From assembly GCF_001428825.1 (NCBI RefSeq), contig NZ_LMIT01000002.1, positions 389,669 through 453,668 of the forward strand: DNA of 64,000 bases, given 5' to 3'. Position numbers and translations under genes: made by a program. Below, piece after piece: positions 39,349 to 47,327 of the stretch. Source of the DNA: Nocardioides sp. Root240 (GTDB taxonomy: Bacteria; Actinomycetota; Actinomycetes; Propionibacteriales; Nocardioidaceae). Below the pieces are notes generated by a model. The model worked only from the letters and a program-made list of their open reading frames with translations, did no database searches and was not told the origin of the DNA. Position 1 is the first letter of the stretch. The number at the start of each line of letters is the position of its first letter.

Positions 39349-40439
39349 GCACCCCGTCCGTCCTCCGCGTGGCCACCGCGTCGCCGTACGACGTCGTGGT
39401 GGGCCACGGCGTCCTGGACCGCCTGCGCGGGCTGCTGCCCGCCGGGGTCCAGCGGGTCGCGATCATCTGCCCCGAGTCGCTGGAGGACCTGCTCGACCCG
39501 TTCGCGGACCTGCTCGACGGCCTCGACGTCGTCGTGCTCCAGGTGCCCGACGGCGAGGAGGCGAAGAACTGGGAGGTCGCCGCCGCGTGCTGGGAGGCGC
39601 TCGGCGAGGACGGCTTCACCCGCTCCGACGCGGTGGTCACCCTCGGCGGCGGCGCGACCACGGACCTCGGCGGCTTCGTTGCCGCGACCTGGCTGCGCGG
39701 CGTCGCCGTCGTCCACGTGCCGACCACGCTGCTGGCGATGGTCGATGCGGCCGTGGGCGGCAAGACCGGCATCAACACGCCCGCCGGCAAGAACCTCGTC
39801 GGCTCCTTCCACGAGCCCGCCGGCGTGCTGTGCGACCTGGCCCTGCTCGCGACACTGCCCCGCGCGGAGCTCGTCGCGGGCCTCGGTGAGGTCGTCAAGT
39901 GCGGCTTCATCGCCGACCCGCGGATCCTCGAGCTGGTCGAGTCCACCGAGCCGGAGGCGCTGACGGCGGACTCACCCGTGCTGCGGGAGTTGGTCGAGCG
40001 CTCGGTCGCGGTCAAGGCCGCGGTCGTCGCCGGTGACCTCAAGGAGCGCGGCGGCGTCGACGGCCACCCCGGCCGCGAGGCGCTGAACTACGGGCACACG
40101 CTCGCCCACGCCATCGAGAAGGCCACCGACTACTCCATCCGGCACGGCGAGGCCGTCGCGATCGGCTGCGTGTACGTCGCCGAGCTCGCCGCCCGCGCCG
40201 GCGGCCTCGCGCCCGAGCTGGTCGCCCGGCACCGGGCGGTGCTCGAGCGGGTCGGCCTGCCGACGTCGTGGAGCGGCGCCGACTTCGACACCCTGCTCGC
40301 CACGATGCGGGTGGACAAGAAGTCGCGGGGCAACCAGCTCCGGTTCGTCGTGCTGGAGGACCTGGCGAAGCCGGTCGTGCTCGCCGGACCCTCCGAGGAC
40401 GACCTGCGGGCGGCCTACGCCGCTCTGCAAGGATCCTGA
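39345..40439 (+). CDS. aroB: 3-dehydroquinate synthase
   Basis: 364 aa from GTG 39345. An NAD- and metal-dependent enzyme converting DAHP to 3-dehydroquinate. VPDGEEAKNW, GGGATTDLGGFVAATWLRG, HVPTTLLAMVDAAVGGKTGIN and NLVGSFHEP are family blocks; metal ligands are expected in GLGEVVKCGF, NYGHTLAHAIE and SIRHGEAVAIG. Length is normal. DAHP synthase is not in the window. Confidence 0.96.
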   Translation: MSTPSVLRVATASPYDVVVGHGVLDRLRGLLPAGVQRVAIICPESLEDLLDPFADLLDGLDVVVLQVPDGEEAKNWEVAAACWEALGEDGFTRSDAVVTLGGGATTDLGGFVAATWLRGVAVVHVPTTLLAMVDAAVGGKTGINTPAGKNLVGSFHEPAGVLCDLALLATLPRAELVAGLGEVVKCGFIADPRILELVESTEPEALTADSPVLRELVERSVAVKAAVVAGDLKERGGVDGHPGREALNYGHTLAHAIEKATDYSIRHGEAVAIGCVYVAELAARAGGLAPELVARHRAVLERVGLPTSWSGADFDTLLATMRVDKKSRGNQLRFVVLEDLAKPVVLAGPSEDDLRAAYAALQGS

Positions 40440-40441
40440 CC

Positions 40442-40879
40442 ATGGGCAAGCAGGAGGTCTACGTCCTCAACGGACCGAACCTGAGGCGGCTGGGCCGGCG
40501 GCAGCCGGAGATCTACGGTCACACCACGCACTCCGACCTCGCCGAGCTGCTCAGCGGCTGGGGCACGGACTACGGCCTCGACGTGCGTTTCCAGCAGACC
40601 AACCACGAGGGCGAGATGCTCGACTGGCTCAACGACGCGGCCGACCTGTCGTGGCCCGTGGTGCTCAACGCCGGCGCGTGGACGCATTACTCCTACGCCC
40701 TCTACGACGCCTGCGCGCAGCTCACCGCGCCCCTGGTCGAGGTGCACATCAGTGCGCCGTCGAAGCGGCCCGAGGAGTTCCGGCACACCTCGGTGGTCAC
40801 CCCGCACGCGGCGAAGGTGATCGAGGGCGAGGGCATCGACGGCTACCGCCAGGCCCTGGAGTTCATCGCGGCGCAGTGA
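40442..40879 (+). CDS. aroQ: Type II 3-dehydroquinate dehydratase, divergent
   Basis: 145 aa. It dehydrates 3-dehydroquinate. The key residues are in place: LNGPNLRRLGRRQPEIYG with the Arg and Tyr of the lid, QTNHEGEMLDWL, NAGAWTHYSYAL and VEVHIS with the catalytic His, then EEFRHTS. The surrounding loops differ from the usual family text: NLRRLGRRQP replaces NLNLLGxREP, and APSKRPEEF replaces the usual SNIHAREEF. ATG 40442 lies 2 bp after aroB. The convergent sigma-factor gene overlaps its last 17 bases. Confidence 0.88.
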   Translation: MGKQEVYVLNGPNLRRLGRRQPEIYGHTTHSDLAELLSGWGTDYGLDVRFQQTNHEGEMLDWLNDAADLSWPVVLNAGAWTHYSYALYDACAQLTAPLVEVHISAPSKRPEEFRHTSVVTPHAAKVIEGEGIDGYRQALEFIAAQ

Positions 40880-41432
40880 GCCCGGGCGCCGGCAGCGTGC
40901 GGCGCAGCCGGGTCAGCCCGCGGTGGCGTGCCACCCGGACGGCGGTCGCGCTGATGCCCAGCGCCACGGCGGTCTGCTGGTTGCTCAGGCCCGCGACCTC
41001 GGTGCAGGTCAGCACCTCCCGCTCGCGCTCGGGGAGCTCGGCCAGCACCCGTCGGGCCCAGTCCGCCCCGGTCACGTGCTCGGCAGTCCCGGGCGCGGCG
41101 AGGTGGCGTCGCAAGGGCACCACGTTCCCCAGGTCGGCCGGCTCGACCGGGGAGGTCGCGCGGCGCGACGTACGACGGCGGGCGGCGCGGGCGTTGTTGC
41201 GGGCGATGCCGAACAACCAGCCCGCGAAGGCGTCGCGGTCGCCCTCGAAGTCCGCGATCGAGCGCGCGGCCACCAGCCACGTCTCGGCGACCAGGTCGTC
41301 CGGAGCCGCCAGCACGTCACCCGAGGGACGCGCACGGAGCCAGACCAACAAGCGGCCGGTCAGGCTCTCGTACAGTTCGCGCCAGGCGTCAGGGTCCCCG
41401 TCCCGAGCCCGCGCAATGAGCTCGTCCTCCAC
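40863..41432 (-). CDS. ECF-type sigma-70 family RNA polymerase sigma factor
   Basis: 189 aa from GTG at 41432 (minus strand). Region 2: DDLVAETWLVAARSI and GWLFGIARNNARAARRR, near the promoter -10 recognition helix. Region 4: LAELPEREREVLTCTEV and GLSNQQTAVALGISATAVRVARHRGLTRL, a helix-turn-helix. There is a short variable linker and no region 1 or 3. The frame is open far upstream on this strand, but that part overlaps the next gene. It is the last gene of a three-gene minus-strand unit, 13 nt after a TM protein that may act as its anti-sigma partner. Its 3' end overlaps aroQ. Confidence 0.88.
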   Translation of the reverse strand: MEDELIARARDGDPDAWRELYESLTGRLLVWLRARPSGDVLAAPDDLVAETWLVAARSIADFEGDRDAFAGWLFGIARNNARAARRRTSRRATSPVEPADLGNVVPLRRHLAAPGTAEHVTGADWARRVLAELPEREREVLTCTEVAGLSNQQTAVALGISATAVRVARHRGLTRLRRTLPAPGLTAPR

Positions 41433-41445
41433 CCGCGGCGCCGTC

Positions 41446-42135
41446 TCAGGCCCCCGCCGGGGCGGCCGCGTCGGTGCCGTCCGTGCTGCCGCTGGTGCCG
41501 CCACTGCCGCTGTCGCGGCCGCTGTCCCCACCGTGGTGCCCGCTGTCGTCGGTCGTCTCCGGGGTGTCCGGGGTGTCGCTCGCCTGGTCCCTGCCCCCGC
41601 CGCCGTCCGAGTCACTGCCCGAGTCACTGCCCGAGCCGCTGTCCGTGCTGTCGTCGGAGCCGTGGTGACCGCTGTCGTCGGTGGCCTCGTCGCCCGCGCG
41701 GCCGCCGTGGTCATCGCCGGTCGAGCCCTGGGCCTCGCCGGCGTCGTCGGTGCGGCCCACCGAACCCGGGGCCGGATCGTCGGCGACGGGCGCGCTGGAG
41801 GTGTCCTCCGGGCCGCGGGAGCCGTCGGGGTCGTCACGGGGCGTCGTGGCGTCGGTGCTGGACGCGTCGTCGCTCGGGGTGATCGACGTCGAGGGGAGCG
41901 GCTCCGGCTCGTCGTCGCGGCCCAGCCCGGTCAGCGCCACGGCGCCACCCGCGACCACCGCGACCGCGGCGGCCGCGGCGACGGCGGCCATCCAGCCCCG
42001 CGGGGCGACAGCCGGCGCCGTACCGGACCCGGGGACGGAGGCGCGCGCCTCCAGGGCCAGCTGCGCGACGAAAGCCGGGTCGGCCGGCGTCTCCGGGATC
42101 GGCAGGCTGAGGTCAGGGGTGCGGTCCATGCTCAT
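41446..42135 (-). CDS. Membrane protein with long Asp/Ser/His-rich exported tail
   Basis: 229 aa from ATG 42135; ATG 42129 is possible. The cytoplasmic N-terminus (about 48 residues, SLPIPETPADPAFVAQLAL) is followed by one TM helix (about 50-72, WMAAVAAAAAVAVVAGGAVAL). The remaining 150 residues are low-complexity, dominated by Asp, Ser, Gly, Thr and His with DDSGHHGSDD-type units. The topology (short cytoplasmic part, one TM, exported domain) plus adjacency to an ECF-type sigma gene suggests an anti-sigma factor or sensor, but no zinc-type anti-sigma motif is present. The tail motif is shared with the next protein. Confidence 0.75.
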   Translation of the reverse strand: MSMDRTPDLSLPIPETPADPAFVAQLALEARASVPGSGTAPAVAPRGWMAAVAAAAAVAVVAGGAVALTGLGRDDEPEPLPSTSITPSDDASSTDATTPRDDPDGSRGPEDTSSAPVADDPAPGSVGRTDDAGEAQGSTGDDHGGRAGDEATDDSGHHGSDDSTDSGSGSDSGSDSDGGGGRDQASDTPDTPETTDDSGHHGGDSGRDSGSGGTSGSTDGTDAAAPAGA

Positions 42136-42196
42136 CGTTCTCGTCAGGGGGAGTGATCGCCCGGGACCCATTGTCGCGGGTCCCGGGCGTCGGGGG

Positions 42197-42736
42197 TCAG
42201 TCGTCGGATCCGCCGTGACCTGAGCCGTCGTGGCCCGAGTCGTCGGTCGGCTCGTCCGTCGGGTCGTCCGTCGGGTCGTCCGAGCCGTCGTGGCCCGAGC
42301 CGTCGTGACCGGAGTCGTCGTCGACCTCGGGAGCCTCGGACTCACCGCCGTGGTGCTCTCCGTCGTCCTCGCCCTGGTCGTCGGCGTCGTCCTCGGCGTG
42401 GTCACGGCCGCGGTGGTCGCCCTGGTCGTCGGGGCCCTCGTTCTCGGCCTGGCCCTGGTCGTCGGCGTCGTCGGTCTCCGGGGCGTCCGTCTCGGGGTCG
42501 TCGGTCTCGGGGTCGTCGGTCTCGGGCGCGTCCGTCTCGTCGGTCTCCTCGGCCTCCGGGGCCTCGGTCTCGTCGGTCTCGTCGGCCTCCGGGGTGTCGC
42601 TCGTGGAGTCGTCGACCACGCTCGGCCCGTGGTCGTCGGAGTCGTTCGCCGCGCCCACGGCGTACGCGCCTCCGAGCGTGGCGAGCACGATGGCGAAGGC
42701 GGCGGCCGCGGTGCGGTACGGGGTGAGCTTGCGCAT
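42197..42736 (-). CDS. Exported acidic Asp/His-rich repeat protein
   Basis: 179 aa from ATG 42736, preceded by GGGAGGA. A signal peptide (MRKLTPYRTAAAAFAIVLA to about residue 29) is followed by an entirely low-complexity mature part: first Glu/Asp/Thr/Pro repeats (ETDDPETDDPETD), then Asp/His/Gly units (DDSGHDGSGHDG) that match the neighbouring membrane protein. Such a chain would be strongly negative and could bind divalent metals. No homologous domain is recognised. It is the first gene of the minus-strand unit with the membrane protein and the sigma factor. Confidence 0.75.
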   Translation of the reverse strand: MRKLTPYRTAAAAFAIVLATLGGAYAVGAANDSDDHGPSVVDDSTSDTPEADETDETEAPEAEETDETDAPETDDPETDDPETDAPETDDADDQGQAENEGPDDQGDHRGRDHAEDDADDQGEDDGEHHGGESEAPEVDDDSGHDGSGHDGSDDPTDDPTDEPTDDSGHDGSGHGGSDD

Positions 42737-42846
42737 GGTGTCCTCCCTCGTGGCGACCCGTTGTCGCCGTACACCGGGTTCATGCCGCCGGGCGCGACAG
42801 GTGTTACGCGGGTGACGAAGATTTCTCCGCCGTTGACGAGCGTCGA

Positions 42847-42852
42847 TAGGAT
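42847..42852 (+). promoter_or_regulatory. Candidate -10 element of efp-nusB
   Basis: TAGGAT lies 69 nt before the efp ATG, giving a 5' UTR of about 60 nt that ends with GAAGAAGG near the start. TTGACG at 42833-42838 is too close (8-nt spacer) to be its -35. Confidence 0.4.
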
Positions 42853-42921
42853 CGGGGGCTGTGCCACGCCGTGACGGCCGTGGCCCCACCCATTGACATC
42901 TGCATCGAAGAAGGCTGACGC

Positions 42922-43488
42922 ATGGCTACGACGAACGACCTCAAGAACGGCATGGTCCTCAAGCTGGAGAACCAGCTCTGGCAGGTGGTCGAGTTCCAGC
43001 ACGTGAAGCCCGGCAAGGGCCCGGCCTTCGTCCGCACCAAGCTCAAGCACGTCGAGTCGGGCAAGAACGTCGACAAGACCTTCAACGCCGGCACCAAGGT
43101 CGAGACCGCCACGGTCGACCGCCGCTCGTTCCAGTACCTCTACAACGACGGCACCAACTTCGTCTTCATGGACGTCCAGGACTACGACCAGATCGAGGTC
43201 GCCCCGGAGATCGTCGGCTCGGCCGCCGGCTTCCTCCTGGAGAACCAGGACGTCGTCATCGCCACCAACGAGGGCCGCGTGCTCTTCATCGAGATGCCGG
43301 CCTCGGTCGAGCTGCTCGTCTCCTACACCGAGCCGGGCGTCGTCGGCGACTCCGCCACCGGCCGTACCAAGCCCGCCACCCTCGAGACCGGTGCCGAGAT
43401 CCAGGTCCCGCTCTTCATCGAGCAGGGCGAGAAGATCAAGGTCGACACCCGCGACGGTGGTTCCTACCTGAGCCGTGTGAAGGGCTGA
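42922..43488 (+). CDS. efp: Translation elongation factor P
   Basis: 188 aa three-domain factor that relieves ribosome stalling at polyproline. The N-terminal KOW-like domain has [18 protein letters not shown], whose loop Lys contacts the CCA end of the P-site tRNA; two OB domains follow, ending SYLSRVKG. Length is normal. The window contains proteins with Pro runs (for example the ParA-like protein) that could depend on it. The nusB ATG overlaps its stop by one base. Confidence 0.97.
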   Translation: MATTNDLKNGMVLKLENQLWQVVEFQHVKPGKGPAFVRTKLKHVESGKNVDKTFNAGTKVETATVDRRSFQYLYNDGTNFVFMDVQDYDQIEVAPEIVGSAAGFLLENQDVVIATNEGRVLFIEMPASVELLVSYTEPGVVGDSATGRTKPATLETGAEIQVPLFIEQGEKIKVDTRDGGSYLSRVKG

Positions 43489-43895
43489 TGGGAGCCCGGA
43501 CCAAGGCCCGCAAGCGCGCCCTCGACGTCCTCTACGCCGCCGACATGCGCGGTGAGACGGGCGTCGAGGCCCTCGCCCGCGTCATCGCCGAGGGTGAGCC
43601 GCCGAGCAACCCCTACACGCGCACCCTCGTCGAGGGCGTGACGGAGCGGCGCGAGCGGATCGACGAGGTCCTCTCCGAGTTCTCCACCGGCTGGAGCCTG
43701 GCCCGCATGCCCGCCGTCGACCGCAACGTCCTGCGGATCGGCGTCTGGGAGATGCTCTGGGTCGACGACGTCCCCGACACGGTCGCGGTGACCGAGGCGA
43801 TGGCGCTCGTCCAGGAGCTCTCCACCGATGAGTCGCCGGCGTTCGTCAACGGCGTGCTCGGCGCGATCCAACGGAGCAAGTCGACGCTGGTCTGA
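43488..43895 (+). CDS. nusB: Transcription antitermination factor NusB
   Basis: 135 aa all-helical protein that joins NusE on boxA RNA of rRNA operons. It begins GARTKARKRALDVLYAADMR, the RNA-binding N-terminus; MPAVDRNVLRIGVWEML and FVNGVLGAI are conserved. It overlaps efp by one base and is followed at once by a strong hairpin. In Streptomyces the next gene would be bldD; here it is not. Confidence 0.95.
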   Translation: MGARTKARKRALDVLYAADMRGETGVEALARVIAEGEPPSNPYTRTLVEGVTERRERIDEVLSEFSTGWSLARMPAVDRNVLRIGVWEMLWVDDVPDTVAVTEAMALVQELSTDESPAFVNGVLGAIQRSKSTLV

Positions 43896-43896
43896 G

Positions 43897-43926
43897 TTGT
43901 TGCGGTTTGGGACCAAACCGCAACAA
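43897..43926 (+). terminator. Hairpin terminator after nusB
   Basis: TTGTTGCGGTTTGG, 2-nt spacer, CCAAACCGCAACAA: a perfect 14-bp stem starting two bases after the nusB stop. Confidence 0.75.
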
Positions 43927-44012
43927 TTCCGGCTCCCGGGATGCGGTTCCTGCCCAAGCGGTGGACCTGCGGACGCTGGTGGGGGCTTGGTGCATGTGCC
44001 AGTCTGGCCGTC

Positions 44013-45401
44013 ATGCCGCAGCCTGCAGAGGTCGACGTCGTCGTCATCGGACTCGGACCGGGCGGTGAGCACGTCGCCGCCTCCCTGGCCCGCGCCGGAC
44101 TGAGCGTGGTCGGGGTCGACCGGCGCCTGGTCGGCGGTGAGTGCCCCTACTTCGGGTGCATCCCGTCGAAGATGATGATCCGGGCCGCCGACGCGCTGGC
44201 CGAGGCCCGTCGCGTCGGTGCGCTTGCCGGCTCGGCCGACGTCTCGCCCGACTGGACCGCCGTCGCCGACCGGATCCGCGACGAGGCCACCGACGACTGG
44301 GACGACGCCGTCGCCGTCGAGCGGCTGGAGAAGGCCGGCGCCCGGTTCGTGCGCGGCGAGGGCCGCCTCGACGGACCCGGCCGCGTGGTCGTCGAGACCG
44401 CCGACGGACCCGTCGAGCTGACGGCCCGTCGCGGCGTCGTCCTCAACACCGGCACCGAGCCCGCGGTGCCGCCCATCGACGGGCTCGCCGGCACGCCGTA
44501 CTGGACCAACCGCGACGCCGTGCGTCTGCGGGAGCTCCCCTCGAGCCTCGTGGTGCTCGGCGGCGGGGCGATCGGTTGCGAGCTCGCCCAGGCCTTCTCG
44601 CGCTTCGGCGTGGAGGTCACCGTCGTCGAGGCCGGGGAGCGGATCCTCGGCCCGGAGGAGCCGGAGGCGAGCGCGGTCGTCGCGGCCGCGCTCGAGGCCG
44701 AGGGCATCACCGTCCGGGCCGGCGTCGGCGTCACCGCCGTGTCCCACGAGGGTGCCTTCAGCATCGGTCTCGCCGACGGGACCTCCCTCGGCGCCCAGAC
44801 GCTGCTGGTGGCGGCGGGGCGTCGTACGAACCTGGCGGGCATCGGGCTCGACACCGTGGGCGCCGACCCGTCGGCGCGCACGATCGAGGTCGACGAGCGG
44901 ATGCGCGTGGCGGGCGTCGACGGTCTCTGGGCGATCGGTGACATCACCGGCAAGGGCGCCTTCACGCACATGTCGATGTACCAGGCCGATGTCGCGATCC
45001 GGGACCTCACCGGCGAGGCCGGTCCGTGGGCCGACTACCGCGCCGTCTCCCGCGCGACCTTCACCGACCCCGAGGTCGGCTCGGTCGGCATGACCGAGAA
45101 GCAGGCGCGCGACGCCGGGCTCCGTGTCGGCGTCGGCACCACGAAGCTCCAGGAGTCGAGCCGCGGCTGGTTGCACAAGGTCGGCAACGAGGGCGTGATC
45201 AAGGTCGTCGTCGACCTCGACCGCGACGTGCTCGTCGGCGCCACCGCCGTCGGACCGTCGGGCGGCGAGATCATCGGCATGCTGGTGACCGCCGTGCACG
45301 CCGAGGTCCCGCTGGCGACCCTGCGCGGCATGCACTTCGCGTACCCGACCTTCCACCGCGCCGTCGAGACCGCCCTGGGAGCAGTGACCGAGGTGTCCTG
45401 A
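44013..45401 (+). CDS. FAD-dependent disulfide oxidoreductase (dihydrolipoamide dehydrogenase/mercuric reductase family)
   Basis: 462 aa from ATG 44013. FAD-binding VVVIGLGPGGEHVA, the redox pair in GGECPYFGCIPSK (Cys-x4-Cys), NAD(P)-binding VVLGGGAIGCELAQAF, and the second FAD contact WAIGDITGKGAFTHMSMYQA. The C-terminal dimer domain has RATFTDPEVGSVG. The usual catalytic His-x4-Glu appears altered: the corresponding place reads AVHAEVPLATL then MHFAYPTFHRAVE. The sequence around CPYFGC is like the PF00070 enzymes annotated as NAD(P)/FAD oxidoreductases rather than classical Lpd. Physiological substrate unknown. Confidence 0.88.
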   Translation: MPQPAEVDVVVIGLGPGGEHVAASLARAGLSVVGVDRRLVGGECPYFGCIPSKMMIRAADALAEARRVGALAGSADVSPDWTAVADRIRDEATDDWDDAVAVERLEKAGARFVRGEGRLDGPGRVVVETADGPVELTARRGVVLNTGTEPAVPPIDGLAGTPYWTNRDAVRLRELPSSLVVLGGGAIGCELAQAFSRFGVEVTVVEAGERILGPEEPEASAVVAAALEAEGITVRAGVGVTAVSHEGAFSIGLADGTSLGAQTLLVAAGRRTNLAGIGLDTVGADPSARTIEVDERMRVAGVDGLWAIGDITGKGAFTHMSMYQADVAIRDLTGEAGPWADYRAVSRATFTDPEVGSVGMTEKQARDAGLRVGVGTTKLQESSRGWLHKVGNEGVIKVVVDLDRDVLVGATAVGPSGGEIIGMLVTAVHAEVPLATLRGMHFAYPTFHRAVETALGAVTEVS

Positions 45402-45450
45402 CAGATCGGGGTAGTTTTGGCCGCGGCCACTACCTATCTCGGAGGTACCC

Positions 45451-46524
45451 GTGAGTCACCCCTCGCCCGACCCCCTGACCGACCCGATCCCGCCAGCGGG
45501 GGAGCACACGCTCCTTCGCCCGGCGCCCCCGGGACCTCCGCCGGCGGCGCCTCCGCCGCCGTACCAGGCCCCGGTCGAGCCGCGTCGTTTCATGACCGCC
45601 ACGGACTTCCTGGACCGGCGCCACGCCGAGCGCGAGCCCGGGCCGGCGACGTGGGGCTGGCAGGGCCGCGTACGACGCTGGTCCGGTGGCCTGGTCAAGC
45701 CCGCGATGAGCGCCAAGGAGCGGGCCTGGGAGGCCGACCGGGCGCAGGTGCAGAAGGAGTTCGACGGCCCCCGCACCATCGCCTTCGTGAACCCGAAGGG
45801 CGGCGCCGCCAAGACGACCGGCGTGCTCGCGGCGGGCTACACCTTCGGCACCGTCCGCGGCGGCGGCGTGATCGGTTGGGACAACAACGAGACCCGGGGC
45901 ACCCTCGGCATCCGCGGTGCCCGCAGCCAGCACCGCAACACCACCCGCGAGCTGCTCGAGGACGTCGAGCGCTTCCGTCACGCCGACCAGTCCCGGATCG
46001 GCGACCTCGGCGCCTTCGTCCGCTCCCAGGGCGACGCGCACTTCGACGTCCTCGCCTCCGACGAGCGGCCCGACGTGACCGGCGTGATCCACGCGAAGGA
46101 CTTCGCCGAGGTCCACTCGCTCCTCGAGCGCTTCTACCGGCTGATCCTGGTCGACACCGGCAACAACCTGCGGGCCGAGAACTGGCTCGCCGCCGCCGAG
46201 GCCGCGGACCTCCTGGTCGTCACCAGCACGGTCCGCGAGGACACCGGCTACAGCGGTCTCTGGATGCTCGATGCGCTCCAGGATGCCGGCTACGACAACC
46301 TGAAGTACAAGACCGTCACCGTCCTCTCCGACCCCAGCCCCAAGGTCGACGAGGCCCTCGCCCGCGACCTCGTGCAGGTCTACGAGCAGCGCACCCGCGG
46401 CGTCTACCGCGTCCCCTACGACCCCGCCCTCGTCTCCGGCTCGGTCGTCCCGTACGCCGAGCTGTCCGCCGCCACGCGACGCTCGTGGTTGCGCGCCTGC
46501 GCGGGGATGGCGGCGGCGTTGTGA
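45451..46524 (+). CDS. ParA/MinD-like ATPase with Pro-rich N-terminus
   Basis: 357 aa from GTG 45451, preceded by GGAGGT. The first 45 residues are Pro-rich (PPGPPPAAPPPPYQAP), followed by a basic helix and, near residue 113, the deviant Walker A NPKGGAAKTTG. Other family marks are VIGWDNNETRGTLG and ILVDTGNNLRAE (Walker B-like, with Asp then Asn). The Pro-rich plus MinD-like plan resembles ATPases linked to type VII secretion and some conjugation loci, but no such genes or parB are adjacent. A 27-codon frame follows with a GTGA overlap (46521-46604). Cellular role unknown. Confidence 0.82.
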   Translation: MSHPSPDPLTDPIPPAGEHTLLRPAPPGPPPAAPPPPYQAPVEPRRFMTATDFLDRRHAEREPGPATWGWQGRVRRWSGGLVKPAMSAKERAWEADRAQVQKEFDGPRTIAFVNPKGGAAKTTGVLAAGYTFGTVRGGGVIGWDNNETRGTLGIRGARSQHRNTTRELLEDVERFRHADQSRIGDLGAFVRSQGDAHFDVLASDERPDVTGVIHAKDFAEVHSLLERFYRLILVDTGNNLRAENWLAAAEAADLLVVTSTVREDTGYSGLWMLDALQDAGYDNLKYKTVTVLSDPSPKVDEALARDLVQVYEQRTRGVYRVPYDPALVSGSVVPYAELSAATRRSWLRACAGMAAAL

Positions 46525-46752
46525 CCGGCGTACGGCGGGCGGTCCTCGGGCTGCGGGTCCGGCTCGCGCGGGTGATGGGGGCGCTGGCGGGCGCGCGCGC
46601 CTGACGGTTGGGTCACTGCGGTCCGAGCGTGTCGTCGAGCCTCTGGTGTCTGAAGTCCTCGCCGGAGAGATCAGTCCGCTTGCCCACCGGCCGACGGTAC
46701 GACGAACCGGGGCACGGGACACGCGGTTATCCGATGGAGCTGACGAGCCGGG

Positions 46753-47316
46753 TTGCCCGGGCTGCGGCTGGTGTCCGCCGTCCAGCACCACCTCCGCGCG
46801 CGCTTTCGCTGGATCGGCGACAAGTACGACGACGGTGGGCGTGCCGACCTGACGGGCTGGTGGCGCGATCCGGTCGTGCTGAGCCTCCTCGGCCCCGCGC
46901 TCGCAGGTGTCGTGCCGTCGGCAGCGGAGGCGACGGTCGTGCTGGCGCCCCAGTCGCGTGGCACGCTGCTGGGCTCACTCGTCGCTGCCCACCTCGGGGT
47001 CGGGCTCGTCGAGCTCCGGAAGGAGCCGGGGACCGCGGCGGACAGCGACGCGTGGCGGACCCGCACGACGCCCCCGGACTACCGCGACCGCCAGCTCGTG
47101 ATGGGCTTTCGCAGGGCGCTGGTCCGCTCTGGTGACCGGGTCCTGTTCGTGGACGACTGGATCGCAACGGGTGGGCAAGCGCTCACTGCGAAGGCACTCG
47201 TCGACGACACGGGCGCTACCTGGCTCGGCGCGTCCGTGATCGTCGACGGGCTCGAGACGCCGTCGTACCGACGCCCCCTGGGGTTGCGTGGCCTCCTGCA
47301 CCTCCGCGACCTCTGA
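46753..47316 (+). CDS. Phosphoribosyltransferase-like protein
   Basis: 187 aa from TTG 46753; GTG 46771 would give 181 aa, and neither has a good ribosome site. The PRPP-binding motif VLFVDDWIATGGQA is unmistakable, preceded by VVLAPQSRGTLLGSLVAAHLG, the type I PRTase flexible-loop region. It resembles adenine/xanthine PRTases in layout but lacks the Apt N-terminal block, so the base is uncertain. It stands alone between the ParA-like gene and a small hypothetical gene. Confidence 0.75.
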   Translation: MPGLRLVSAVQHHLRARFRWIGDKYDDGGRADLTGWWRDPVVLSLLGPALAGVVPSAAEATVVLAPQSRGTLLGSLVAAHLGVGLVELRKEPGTAADSDAWRTRTTPPDYRDRQLVMGFRRALVRSGDRVLFVDDWIATGGQALTAKALVDDTGATWLGASVIVDGLETPSYRRPLGLRGLLHLRDL

Positions 47317-47327
47317 CGGGTGGAGTC

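Noticed and set aside
42833..42852. TTGACG plus TAGGAT as a full promoter for efp
   Set aside because: The spacer is only 8 bp, so the two hexamers cannot serve one sigma factor; only the -10 is kept as a candidate.
46521..46604. 27-codon frame overlapping the ParA-like gene stop
   Set aside because: Not annotated as a gene: too short and too Arg-rich to support without expression data, although the GTGA overlap is noted in the findings.
46608..47135. Possible gene overlapping the PRTase in another frame
   Set aside because: Composition is Arg/Pro-rich and it overlaps the frame carrying the clear PRPP-binding motif.
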